Positions 1 to 7,302 of a stretch of 11,637 nucleotides of DNA are shown piece after piece. Numbering within the stretch: the stretch's first letter is position 1; every line of letters begins with the position of its first letter. The stretch is taken from assembly GCA_002402125.1 (NCBI GenBank), contig NVVG01000092.1, forward strand, positions 1 to 11,637. The letters are read 5' to 3'. The notes under the pieces were generated by a model that was given only the letters and a program-made list of their open reading frames with translations, ran no database searches and was not told the DNA's origin. Made by a program: the position numbers and the translations under genes. This DNA is from Moraxellaceae bacterium. Its GTDB lineage: Bacteria; Pseudomonadota; Gammaproteobacteria; Pseudomonadales; Ketobacteraceae.

Positions 1-88
1 CGGCGAAGATATACTCAACCCCTTCGGCTTCCAATGCCTGAATAAACAGATCCGAGGCTTTAGTTATTTTTGTAGTAACCGAATTCAT
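1..88 (-). CDS. Acetolactate synthase-like ThDP-dependent enzyme, N-terminal fragment (partial)
   Basis: Only the first 29 codons are present; the gene runs leftward out of the window. The visible N-terminus reads MNSVTTKITKASDLFIQALE followed by AEGVEYIFA. This matches the opening helix and first strand of the ThDP-binding Pyr domain in acetolactate synthase large-subunit-like proteins, where K-A-S-D-L-(F/L)-x-x-A-L-E-x-E-G-V-x-Y-I-F normally leads into the PGEEN motif, which lies outside the window. The ATG is preceded by AGAGGTAAG at good spacing, which supports this start. Family members condense pyruvate or decarboxylate 2-oxo acids in the cytoplasm. Which substrate this one uses cannot be told from 29 residues. 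It is separated by 239 bp from the neighbouring phospholipase operon and is likely its own transcription unit. The family call is fairly firm, the specific function open. Confidence 0.72.
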   Translation of the reverse strand, partial: MNSVTTKITKASDLFIQALEAEGVEYIFA

Positions 89-327
89 GCGATCTTACCT
101 CTATAAATTTTTAAAAACCAAACTAAATGGGATCTAACCTGGGTATCTAATTTAAACCTTTCTTTAGAAAATCCATTCTATCTATCCACCAAACTTTAGT
201 ATAGAAATACGGTACATGCGTTGCTGTATAGAAGTCTCTCAATCTCTATTATATAACATTCCACTCTTTTAACGCTAAAAGCAGACAAAGGTAGAGTGGT
301 GTAATTTTCTCAAGAGCAAAATAAAAG
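89..327. other. Intergenic region between the ThDP enzyme and the patatin gene
   Basis: No gene is visible in these 239 bases, which are AT-rich. They hold a weak stem-loop (CCACTCT at 261-267 paired with AGAGTGG at 293-299, with an inner CTTTTA/TAAAAG hairpin at 266-281). It could end transcription of the phospholipase operon, but no T-run follows on the minus strand. A TATACT-like -10 for the leftward ThDP gene is seen at 198-203, without a recognisable -35. Nothing else stands out. Confidence 0.4.
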
Positions 328-1794
328 TTACAAACTGCTAGTTGTTAGTTTCTCCAAAATGGATTTTCGCTTGATTTCGTCAACCTCAGGCATTGTTGCA
401 TTTAGCTCTTCCACCAAGGATTGATAATCTAGGTTTCTCCTTAACAATTCAGCCCCAGCGATTACCAGAGAATCAACCTCGTCTCTGCCTAATTCTAGGC
501 TAGTAGGCAAACTATTAAAGAACCGCTTAAGCGACTTTTTATGAATAGACTCGAAGCTAACTTCGATAAGCCTCACTTTCGCATCCCCTCCAGCCTTTCT
601 AATTGCCTGTTCTATTACGTTATTTTTACCGAATATTGTTGCACGAGTTTCGATATTAAGTCTTGCCATCATGGTATCCGTTACCGCACCGATGGTTTCT
701 GCTATTGATGGGCTTTTGGGCTTTAAATCCATGGGCTTCTGGGGAGTTACCTCTGAATTAACCAAGATAAGCGTAATCCGCTTTACATTTTTGAGCGGAG
801 TCCTTAAGCGATCAATGCCTAATATATGAATGCGATCTGAAATTGCCCTTAACCCTAAGTTATCGGTGATACCACCATCAACGAGATGAATATAGGGTCG
901 TTTTTCACTGTCCAAATAGCTTCTTATGGTTTCTCTTGCTGCCCTTCTTTTTACGGTGTCCGTACGCAAACTAAGAATTCGCGTCATCATATCTGACTGA
1001 TCATGCTTACACTGGCCGGCGAAGTTTCTTAGTATGACGGAAGGAAATGCAACAGGAACCGCAGAGGAAGCCGTGACAGCTCTTGCCAAAGGGAACGTCG
1101 ACAAATCTGAACAGATCAAGTTGAAGTTGTCCTGAGTAAATCCAAAACGAGTACCGCCAGACAGATCTGACGCGTTAATCAATATGAATGGGCCATCGTT
1201 TTGCGCAATATCTCCAAACGTTTTACCTTTGAAAATCTTTTTGTCGTAGTACTCGATGGCCGACTCGGTTCGATCAAACCCGGTCATCAGTGATCTAAAC
1301 ATGTGGCTTGGGCTGAAAATCTTAGAAAACAATGCCTCTTCTACACTTAGGTGCAAGAAATCCTTTTCAAAGTTTGGAAACATATCATCACCGAAAGCTC
1401 CATAATACGCTGCTGTAAAACTTCCACCGGATACCGCAGAGATAAAATCAACATCATCAAGAAGATTTTTCTTGTGATTATCGCTATCCACATAGTGGGT
1501 ATTTCTCAGCTCCTTCATTACGCCATAGGAAAGTGCAGATGCGCGCGTTCCACCGCCAGAAAAGGAGAGAAGAAATAGGTGATCCCCAATAGGTCGCTTG
1601 GTAGTGTGCGCCTTAATGCTATAAGAAGTAGGTTTGTTTGCTTGATCTAAAATGACATTCTGTGCCTTGTGAAAAGTGGTGCACGCAGAAAGCATAGCAA
1701 GCAAAAATAGCGGTATTACCCGACTGGATAAACGAAATAATCGCCTGTTGATGTCTATGCTTCCTTTTGAATATTGTTTAATGGAATAGAACAT
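328..1794 (-). CDS. Patatin-like phospholipase, outer-membrane lipoprotein
   Basis: A 488-residue patatin-family acyl hydrolase. Residues 20-38 form a lipoprotein signal ending in the lipobox L35-S-A-C38. Thr rather than Asp follows the Cys, so Lol sorting to the outer membrane is expected. The patatin domain covers about 72-330: the oxyanion GGG loop is G80-G-G-T-R, the nucleophile elbow is A120-V-S122-G-G (Ala replaces the usual first Gly of GxSxG, followed by GGSF), and the dyad Asp is D306 in VDGGITDNLG. Such Ser-Asp enzymes cleave fatty acids from phospholipids. The start is supported by AGAGAGGTAA upstream and gives an unusually long n-region of about 20 residues. It is last in an operon, 29 bp after pldA, so two unrelated phospholipase folds are co-transcribed. 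The C-terminal 150 residues carry no domain I recognise. Enzymatic activity is inferred from intact catalytic residues. Confidence 0.9.
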   Translation of the reverse strand: MFYSIKQYSKGSIDINRRLFRLSSRVIPLFLLAMLSACTTFHKAQNVILDQANKPTSYSIKAHTTKRPIGDHLFLLSFSGGGTRASALSYGVMKELRNTHYVDSDNHKKNLLDDVDFISAVSGGSFTAAYYGAFGDDMFPNFEKDFLHLSVEEALFSKIFSPSHMFRSLMTGFDRTESAIEYYDKKIFKGKTFGDIAQNDGPFILINASDLSGGTRFGFTQDNFNLICSDLSTFPLARAVTASSAVPVAFPSVILRNFAGQCKHDQSDMMTRILSLRTDTVKRRAARETIRSYLDSEKRPYIHLVDGGITDNLGLRAISDRIHILGIDRLRTPLKNVKRITLILVNSEVTPQKPMDLKPKSPSIAETIGAVTDTMMARLNIETRATIFGKNNVIEQAIRKAGGDAKVRLIEVSFESIHKKSLKRFFNSLPTSLELGRDEVDSLVIAGAELLRRNLDYQSLVEELNATMPEVDEIKRKSILEKLTTSSL

Positions 1795-1823
1795 AGAAAG
1801 TTACCTCTCTGTGTTATAGCGAG

Positions 1824-2816
1824 CTAGAGTATGTCAGTAAGGAGAATGCCGATACCTATTCTTTCTTGTGAAACGTTATAGTCCACTAAACTCTCGCCAT
1901 AACCATTGAAATACTGAACAAAACCTTTTAAATGACCATAAAAAGGAAAGCTCCAACTGATTTCAATCGCACCCTTGTTATCTGGGCGTAGGTTGTTCCT
2001 GCCCATGATAGCAAACTTTTGATCCTTCAATTGATAGCTTCCTCTTAATTCGAAATGCCCCATGAAATCCTCTATATCAGGATTATCGTCTCCTTCAGAA
2101 TCACCAATATTTTTCTTTTTCTCCTCCGGTATGCGAAACCACGGTTTAAACGTGACTACCGTATTACCCTTTTCCCAAAGGAAGGATGTGTATAATCTAT
2201 TCCAACTACGCGATAGATTCTGTGCCCTGCCATTTGACTGATGTTCAAATCCAAGGACTAGCCCGGTATTACCACCAAAGGGGTGCAATTCAAGTGGCAT
2301 TAAATAGAATATTTCTGGCTGATAATTGGTCTCCCTAAACGGCGCTGATATTTCACCCGCGTAAACTTGCCACCAGGAATTGATGGTAAATCCAACATAG
2401 AGAGCATCTTCATTGGTGAATATATCCTTATGATTTAGTGGCACCTTTAAACTGATTTGGAATTTTGATTCGAAGTGTTTTAATTCATCAGCCCAATCCC
2501 CAGTAAACTCATAAGCGTCGCGATTTACCCTGCTCGTGTGAGTAAAGGGTAGAATATAATTTTGTTTATGTGGCGTGATAACAAAACGATTCCACTGGGA
2601 GAGACGCTCTTCAAGTATTCTCTTGGATATTGCACCCAACTCTACATTTTTTTTGCGCTGAGATTTCTTTATACAATCTTCTTGTACGGAGTCGACGGTT
2701 CTCCCTCCCTCATTCTCGGCTATTGTTGACAGTATACATGCCTCATATTTCGTGCTCGCCTTAACAGGAAAGACAACAACCCATAACGCCACTAATAAAA
2801 TAATTCGAAATTTCAT
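1824..2816 (-). CDS. pldA: Outer membrane phospholipase A (OmpLA)
   Basis: A 330-residue member of the PldA family, a 12-stranded outer-membrane barrel that hydrolyses phospholipids misplaced in the outer leaflet after Ca2+-dependent dimerisation. A Sec signal peptide spans residues 1-20, cut after VKA. The catalytic motif is fully conserved: H192, S194 and N206 in EHQSNGR...SRSWNR have the same spacing as H142, S144 and N156 of E. coli OmpLA. R197 and S202 match the positions of the E. coli Ca2+-site residues R147 and S152. Two N-terminal cysteines (C27, C48) precede the barrel, which is slightly longer than E. coli's protein. The C-terminal strand ends ERIGIGILLTDIL. The ribosome site GGGGTGAG lies inside the last codons of the upstream lipoprotein gene, only 3 bp away, so translation is probably coupled. 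Function is confidently assigned. Confidence 0.95.
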   Translation of the reverse strand: MKFRIILLVALWVVVFPVKASTKYEACILSTIAENEGGRTVDSVQEDCIKKSQRKKNVELGAISKRILEERLSQWNRFVITPHKQNYILPFTHTSRVNRDAYEFTGDWADELKHFESKFQISLKVPLNHKDIFTNEDALYVGFTINSWWQVYAGEISAPFRETNYQPEIFYLMPLELHPFGGNTGLVLGFEHQSNGRAQNLSRSWNRLYTSFLWEKGNTVVTFKPWFRIPEEKKKNIGDSEGDDNPDIEDFMGHFELRGSYQLKDQKFAIMGRNNLRPDNKGAIEISWSFPFYGHLKGFVQYFNGYGESLVDYNVSQERIGIGILLTDIL

Positions 2817-2819
2817 GCT

Positions 2820-3413
2820 TTACTCACCCCTTGGCAACGATCGAAACAGACTTGCAACAATATTTTCAATTCGCCTAGATCGATCAGCGACACTAAGCGA
2901 ATCACCAACAACATAGGCATTAACGGTCCCCTGCCACATTAACGTCATCTTATTTTTATCATAACGCCCCAGTGTAACCAGTAAAGACCCCTTCTCAAGA
3001 TTTGCTACCGACTTAACAAGACCTGGATACATAATTACAGAGGAGATCTCGGAAATATCTACGTCATCCATGAAAATTGCAGCGGCAATCAGGTAATCCG
3101 CGTTGCCTTTACCTGAAACAATAGAGTAACCTTTTTCTGCAATGGCATTAGTGACCGAGGTAGTGATCAGCTCTTTAAATTGCAAATCAGATTTTTCATC
3201 AAGAATCTTGCCGGCTATTACTAACTCAGAGTGCCAGGCCACTGTCTGTCCCTTAATCGGTTGAAAATCGGGGCTTACCGTTGACACCGCGGAAATTTTC
3301 CTTGCCTCCCGGTTAATTAATTCCGTGTTAATGTTAGAACAGGATATAAGCGTTGTACCCAATAATAAGACAGCGAATGTAAATGCGATAAATCTCTGCA
3401 AGGGGTTATTCAA
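2820..3413 (-). CDS. DUF4136-like lipoprotein with TTG start
   Basis: A 197-residue lipoprotein. Residues 5-24 are a signal peptide with lipobox L22-I-S-C25. The +2 residue is Ser, so the outer membrane is the expected home. The rest resembles DUF4136 proteins: a central segment reading NADYLIAAAIF, a strand pair LVTLGRYDKNKMTLMWQGTV, and a C-terminal helix (RRIENIVASLFRSLP) of the type that ends this family in I-x-x-x-V-x-x-(I/L)-(F/L)-x-x-(F/L)-P. The family has no settled biochemical role. The start is TTG: GAGG sits 8 bases ahead of it and no ATG lies before the signal sequence, so no other start preserves the lipoprotein. It is the first gene of the operon with pldA and the patatin gene, which suggests a helper or adaptor for outer-membrane lipid work; that is inference. 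The family assignment is moderately sure. Confidence 0.75.
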   Translation of the reverse strand: MNNPLQRFIAFTFAVLLLGTTLISCSNINTELINREARKISAVSTVSPDFQPIKGQTVAWHSELVIAGKILDEKSDLQFKELITTSVTNAIAEKGYSIVSGKGNADYLIAAAIFMDDVDISEISSVIMYPGLVKSVANLEKGSLLVTLGRYDKNKMTLMWQGTVNAYVVGDSLSVADRSRRIENIVASLFRSLPRGE

Positions 3414-3446
3414 GACTAGAGCCTCTGAGTAGATTGATAATTACAT

Positions 3447-3474
3447 GTTATAGAAATGCCCTTCCAGATCACAA
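3447..3474 (-). promoter_or_regulatory. Sigma70-type promoter for the lipoprotein-pldA-patatin operon
   Basis: On the minus strand, TTGTGA (-35, 3474-3469) and TATAAC (-10, 3452-3447) are separated by 16 bases. They match the consensus in 4 and 5 of 6 positions. Transcription would begin near 3440, giving a leader of about 27 bases before the TTG start at 3413. It lies in the 73-bp gap behind the efflux operon, so the phospholipase operon can be transcribed independently of it. Confidence 0.5.
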
Positions 3475-3486
3475 TTTAGCCATTTG

Positions 3487-4872
3487 TTATTCGCTAAAGT
3501 TTCCACCCAATGCGAGGTGTAAATCAATCCGCTGTGTTAGACGAGCGTTCTTCAGACGGATTAGACCAATCCTGGTATTGAGAGTTTTTGCCTGCATCTG
3601 CATTACGCTGAGAAAATCAACCTGACCAAATTCGTATTGGGTTTCTACAACGTTTAAAGCTTTCCTATTATTTTCAACTGCTGAAATCTGGAAAAGCTCC
3701 CGTTCTTGTAACAACGTTTCGTTGGTTAATGCCGTTTCGACTTCATTAAAAGCCCGTAGTGCGGTTCCACCGTAATTGGCTAGAGCAGCAGCCTGCTTGG
3801 CCGTTTCAATCTCCACCTGTGCCTGTAATTCGCCACCTACATCAAATGACGCGAGAAAGTTTGCACCCAGTGAAAAAAATCCTTTGCTAACGCCAAGAAG
3901 ATCAATCAACTCGTTACTGGAGCTGCCCCCTGATGCTGTGAGAGATAATCTTGGCAGTTTGGCAGCTTTTGCCTCTTCGATACGCTGAAATGCGGAAGCA
4001 ACCAACCGTTCTGCTGAGCGTAAGTCCGGACGTCGTTCCAGCAACTGAGCAGGCAAGCCAACTGGAATGGCTGGTGGCACCGGAACAAATTCGCTTGGTA
4101 CTTCTAATTCGGCTGACGGGTAACGGCCTAACATTACTTCAAGACTACGTACTGCTTGCTTAAAGGCCCCTTGTGTTTGTCGCAACCTTTCTTCAGCACT
4201 GGCCAGATCGGCTTTAGCGAGGTAAACGTCTTGTGGATTAGACTTGCCGACTTCAAGCCTTGTTTTGGCTATTTCCAGCAGCTTTCGATAGATATCGCTA
4301 GCTTCTTGCGCTAGCTTCTTTTGCAAGTTTGCTTCGGTCGCAAGAAACCATGCTTTGGCGGTCTGAGCAACGAGAGACTGACGTGCAAATTCAAAATCAG
4401 CTTCGCTTGCTCTAAAAGCTTCCTCCGATGCACTGGCACCAGCACTTAGCCTGCCCCAGACATCGATTTCCCACTCTACATTTAATGAAACTCCCGTGCT
4501 AGTAGTGCTATTGCTTCCTCTGCTCGAGCTCTGGCTCCCGCCGCCTAAACTAACCGCTGGCACCAATCGCGCACCGGCCTGCGTCGCAAGGCCAGCGGCA
4601 ACATCTAGGTTAGCGGCTGCTACTGCGAGGGACCTGTTATTTTCCAACACCTCTGCAACAATATTCTCTAACTGCTCATCGCCAAACGTAGCAAGCCAAC
4701 CACTCTTCACCGCGCCTTCGGATATGACCTTATCCCACTCTAGCGAAATGTTGGTCGTCGCCGGCAAAGCCTGATCAACCAATTCACTCTGGGAAGGGCC
4801 TTGTAGTGGTGCACATGCAGCCATAGATAACATAAGGCCAGTAGCAGCAAAAATATGCACGTTACGTAACAC
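3487..4872 (-). CDS. Outer membrane efflux lipoprotein (NodT/OprM type, TolC superfamily)
   Basis: A trimeric outer-membrane channel subunit of about 461 residues. I place the start at GTG (4872), not the in-frame ATG at 4941. The GTG has GGAGG seven bases upstream, puts a proper signal in front of the lipobox (L-S-M-A-A-C20), and removes a 31-bp overlap with the upstream gene. Ala follows Cys20, consistent with outer-membrane sorting. Two OEP repeats follow at about 45-235 and 270-455. Hallmarks are WEIDVWGRL (134-142) in the first and LLERRPDLRSAE (277-288) at the opening of the second. The family forms the exit duct of tripartite efflux or secretion machines. It follows the HlyD-family gene after 38 bp, so the two probably work together. 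Substrate is unknown. Confidence 0.92.
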   Translation of the reverse strand: MLRNVHIFAATGLMLSMAACAPLQGPSQSELVDQALPATTNISLEWDKVISEGAVKSGWLATFGDEQLENIVAEVLENNRSLAVAAANLDVAAGLATQAGARLVPAVSLGGGSQSSSRGSNSTTSTGVSLNVEWEIDVWGRLSAGASASEEAFRASEADFEFARQSLVAQTAKAWFLATEANLQKKLAQEASDIYRKLLEIAKTRLEVGKSNPQDVYLAKADLASAEERLRQTQGAFKQAVRSLEVMLGRYPSAELEVPSEFVPVPPAIPVGLPAQLLERRPDLRSAERLVASAFQRIEEAKAAKLPRLSLTASGGSSSNELIDLLGVSKGFFSLGANFLASFDVGGELQAQVEIETAKQAAALANYGGTALRAFNEVETALTNETLLQERELFQISAVENNRKALNVVETQYEFGQVDFLSVMQMQAKTLNTRIGLIRLKNARLTQRIDLHLALGGNFSE

Positions 4873-4910
4873 GAAAGCGCCTCCTAAAAGGATGAGTATA
4901 TTATGTAAAC

Positions 4911-5870
4911 TTAATGGAAGGGGAAGAGATAATTCATCCATGAAGCCATACGCAATAATATCTTACGCATGATCGCTACATGAGAAAAATGATCACTGTA
5001 GACAGCCACCTGCGCATATGACCCACCAGGAAGTCGTTGTGCGTATTCTTCAAATCTTGGGTCAGTAATATTGATCAATACGGGGACTCTCCCTGGGCGT
5101 TGGGGCCCCTGTACGTTGATTAAATTTCCTGAAGGCTGGATCTGGCCCTCAGCCATTGCTGGGACGACCATTTGTATTTCACCACTAAAGACCATGCCAG
5201 GAATACCGTCAAACGCAACTTCCGCCTCGTTACCCTTCTCTAAACGCAGCAAACTATTTTGTCGGAACCAACCAATGAGATAATGGCCTTCGGCACTCAC
5301 GAACACCATTACGGGCCTTAGTGGCAAGCTCGCAGCGCGCATGCCGGGCCTCAGGGAAACCTGTGTCGCATACCCTTGTGCAGGTGCTCTTACTGTTGTT
5401 TGCTCAAGCTGGTACATGGCCTGTGCGACCTGAGCCTTCAAATCGTCAAATTTGGAGGTCGCTAAATCAAGGTCACGTTTACTACCGGCTGCTCGTTTAA
5501 ATAGCTCCTTCGCTCTAACAAAATCGGCTTCTACAGCTACCAAACGTGACTCCAAGGAATCAAGCTTGTTCTGGAAAGGTACGGGGTCCAGGCGAAATAA
5601 CACGTCACCTTTTTGTAACAGCTGGTTGCCTTTAACTGGCACTTCAATAACCTGCCCCGTTACATTGGGTACAATCGGTGTGGTTACGAAATACTGTCGC
5701 CCAATCTCAGAATAGGGATGGTTATAGTTCATTGTTAGGACCAAACCACCAATAAGAACTATTCCTCCGAGCACCGCTGTAGGCACGCTCCATTTATTGA
5801 GTGGAATCTTGAAAATCTTGAATATGGCTACGCATATGGCTGTATAGGTAAGTATCAGTAACAAATCCAT
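4911..5870 (-). CDS. HlyD-family membrane fusion protein (YiaV/YibH/AaeA-like)
   Basis: A 319-residue periplasmic adaptor. Two N-terminal hydrophobic segments (about 2-20 and 29-47) anchor it in the inner membrane; most HlyD proteins have only one. A lipoyl/barrel-sandwich half (60-95, ending GDVLFRLDP) is followed by a short alpha-helical hairpin (about 98-155), the second lipoyl half (TVRAPAQGYATQVSLRPG, from 159), and a beta-barrel domain. It ends with a hydrophobic tail, ASWMNYLFPFH. The helical hairpin is short, as in AaeA. Its ATG overlaps the stop of the preceding DUF3302 gene by one base (TAATG), which indicates translational coupling. The DUF3302-HlyD pair matches the E. coli yiaW-yiaV and yibI-yibH arrangement; the double TM and pairing favour that subgroup. 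The role would be to join an inner-membrane component to the OMF encoded next. No transporter gene is adjacent. Confidence 0.9.
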   Translation of the reverse strand: MDLLLILTYTAICVAIFKIFKIPLNKWSVPTAVLGGIVLIGGLVLTMNYNHPYSEIGRQYFVTTPIVPNVTGQVIEVPVKGNQLLQKGDVLFRLDPVPFQNKLDSLESRLVAVEADFVRAKELFKRAAGSKRDLDLATSKFDDLKAQVAQAMYQLEQTTVRAPAQGYATQVSLRPGMRAASLPLRPVMVFVSAEGHYLIGWFRQNSLLRLEKGNEAEVAFDGIPGMVFSGEIQMVVPAMAEGQIQPSGNLINVQGPQRPGRVPVLINITDPRFEEYAQRLPGGSYAQVAVYSDHFSHVAIMRKILLRMASWMNYLFPFH

Positions 5871-6208
5871 TATTTACTCTCCCCTTTACATAGCTTCTCT
5901 AAAGCCTCGATTCTTTCTTCTAATGATGTGAGTTGGGTTGGCTGTGGCAATTCTGCTCCCGATTCAGCCTGTTTATTCGTCATACCCCAACCACGGTCTT
6001 CTCGGTACAGTGTCGCCCAAATCCATAGAAAGGGCCAAATCACGTTTAAGGTAAAGAGGCTAATCCATCCGGCGACATGGATGGCATCTTGATGCGGGTG
6101 ATTGCGGTGAACTGCGATTTCATAGGGGATATCGTGAACAATGATTACACCGTAAAACAGCGTTATAAACACAAACACGAGAATTCCTAGTGCCAAGTAC
6201 TCGAGCAT
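5870..6208 (-). CDS. DUF3302 inner-membrane protein (YiaW/YibI-like)
   Basis: A 112-residue protein with two predicted membrane helices (about 3-25 and 46-68). The sequence between and after them, with HDIPYEIAVHRNHPHQDAIH and a WIWATLYREDRGWG segment, is characteristic of DUF3302. A short coiled-coil-like tail closes it (SLEERIEALEKL, about 95-106). The ATG follows GAAGG at suitable spacing. Members of the family are found just upstream of YiaV/YibH-type HlyD genes, and here it overlaps that gene by one base. The biochemical role is not established. It is too small to be a conventional transporter but could be a small permease-like or scaffold subunit that docks with the adaptor. The gene starts only 24 bp beyond the stop codon of a transposase remnant, so its original upstream context may have been altered. 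Confidence 0.85.
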   Translation of the reverse strand: MLEYLALGILVFVFITLFYGVIIVHDIPYEIAVHRNHPHQDAIHVAGWISLFTLNVIWPFLWIWATLYREDRGWGMTNKQAESGAELPQPTQLTSLEERIEALEKLCKGESK

Positions 6209-6231
6209 AATTACCTTCGTTTGGTTGTGGG

Positions 6232-6369
6232 TTAAGCCGCATTCAACACCATACGAGGCGCGATACCACCTATGGCTGAATTTGGTCGTTCGTTATTGTA
6301 GTGCCACAACCACTGAGTTACCAATAATTGAGCGTATTCAATAGATTCAAACAAATCAAGTGCGATTAG
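6232..6369 (-). pseudogene. IS3-family transposase remnant (C-terminal end of OrfB)
   Basis: The minus strand encodes an uninterrupted C-terminal tail: LDLFESIEYAQLLVTQWLWH, then YNNERPNSAIGGIAPRMVLN, AA and a TAA stop. This is the end of the rve integrase core of IS3-group transposases, whose W-L-W-x-Y-N-x-E-R-P-N-x-x-x-G-G-I-x-P motif is recognisable. Only about 45 residues survive. There is no DDE catalytic region, no OrfA, and no start codon; in this frame the reading continues upstream only to the stop of the neighbouring barrel gene. The right-hand inverted repeat cannot be identified with confidence. The fragment sits between the barrel gene and the DUF3302 gene and marks an old insertion and deletion event. 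The exact left junction, somewhere in 6364-6378, is uncertain. Confidence 0.85.
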
Positions 6370-6378
6370 GCCGGGGAA

Positions 6379-7158
6379 TTACCAGGCAAAGGTAATTCCC
6401 AATCCAACACCGAACTCATTCGCGTCGAACAAGTACCAATCACTGTCATTTTCATCTCCGTTCTCAAACTTAACGGAGTAATACTGACCGTAAAATGCAG
6501 TTGTCCAATTTTTATGGAATTTCCAGGCTATTGCAGAATTTACTGTCCAACTTAAGTCCGACCCACCGCCACCGACATCAGCTTTTGAGGCCACAATTAC
6601 AGCAGAATTCACGATGTACGCGTGGGACAGACCAACATAAATATCTGTCCAGCTTTCTTCAATTTCTTTGCCCGCGCTGGAAGGCCCCACCTCTAATTCG
6701 AAGTCAACTTCGTGCTTGGTGTAGCGAGCTCCTCCATAAACACTCCAGACATTTTTTCCTTTAACAGCAAACCGATAGCTTGCCGCCATATTGGCTCCCG
6801 TGCTTTTGAAGGTAAGGTCGAAAGTCGCCGGCAAATTAGAGGGGCCAACAACACCGTCCACATCACCAGTCAGCTCTAACACAGATGCTGCCAAGCTAAA
6901 GCGCCAGGGACCTTTTGCGGCAAACCCGGACAAACCACCGGCAGTTTCCTTAAAATCCAAAATATCTTTAAAGTCCAAATCGACTTCAGTTTCAACAGGT
7001 ACACCTGCGGCATTGAAGCCCGCATCAGCCTCTATATTTAAACCAAACAACCCTGTTGCAACACCAAATTTCCATTCATCTTGGGGGGCAGCAGTGACCG
7101 CGGCTGAAGCAAGGAGCAACGCTATGATGGATGCAGGTTTTACGATACGTAAATTCAT
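6379..7158 (-). CDS. Outer membrane beta-barrel protein, function unknown
   Basis: A 259-residue exported protein. A Sec signal covers about residues 1-24 (hydrophobic run IIALLLASAAVTA). The mature part alternates polar and hydrophobic residues in strand-like segments rich in Gly and aromatic residues, for example WSVYGGARYTKHEVDFELEV and TTAFYGQYYSVKFENG. It closes with GVGLGITFAW, an aromatic C-terminal strand typical of BAM substrates. About eight to ten strands are likely, comparable with small OmpA/OmpW-like barrels. I do not recognise a named family. The barrel appears complete despite the transposase scrap 10 bp downstream of its stop. It has its own promoter and a modest AAAAGG ribosome site eight bases before the ATG. 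Neighbouring efflux genes may be read through from it, but that is unproven. Confidence 0.75.
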   Translation of the reverse strand: MNLRIVKPASIIALLLASAAVTAAPQDEWKFGVATGLFGLNIEADAGFNAAGVPVETEVDLDFKDILDFKETAGGLSGFAAKGPWRFSLAASVLELTGDVDGVVGPSNLPATFDLTFKSTGANMAASYRFAVKGKNVWSVYGGARYTKHEVDFELEVGPSSAGKEIEESWTDIYVGLSHAYIVNSAVIVASKADVGGGGSDLSWTVNSAIAWKFHKNWTTAFYGQYYSVKFENGDENDSDWYLFDANEFGVGLGITFAW

Positions 7159-7224
7159 TAAATAAGCCTTTTCGGTCGACGGTGTAAGTGGAATTTATCT
7201 ATCTAGTTGGATCAAATCACGGCA

Positions 7225-7252
7225 AGTGTATTGCATTATTTGTGAATGTCAA
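7225..7252 (-). promoter_or_regulatory. Sigma70 promoter of the outer-membrane barrel gene
   Basis: On the minus strand a perfect TTGACA (7252-7247) is followed after 16 bases by TACACT (7230-7225), which matches the -10 consensus in 4 of 6 positions. Transcription would start near 7218 and leave a leader of about 60 bases before the barrel's ATG. Confidence 0.55.
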
Positions 7253-7302
7253 ACTAGCTGTCGCGTTTACCCATAAAGTCTGCACAAAAAGGTAAAGAAC
7301 AG

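Noticed and set aside
261..299. Stem-loop after the patatin gene as a rho-independent terminator
   Set aside because: Seven-bp arms around a large loop, and no T-run on the minus strand; kept only as a note in the intergenic entry.
4873..4941. N-terminal extension of the efflux channel gene from the ATG at 4941
   Set aside because: It would overlap the HlyD gene by 31 bp and put 23 extra residues before the lipoprotein signal, while the GTG at 4872 has a strong GGAGG at ideal spacing.
6791..7165. 124-codon plus-strand ORF opposite the barrel gene
   Set aside because: Antisense to a gene with signal peptide, promoter and barrel pattern; the product is Ser/Pro/Lys-rich without any recognisable domain.
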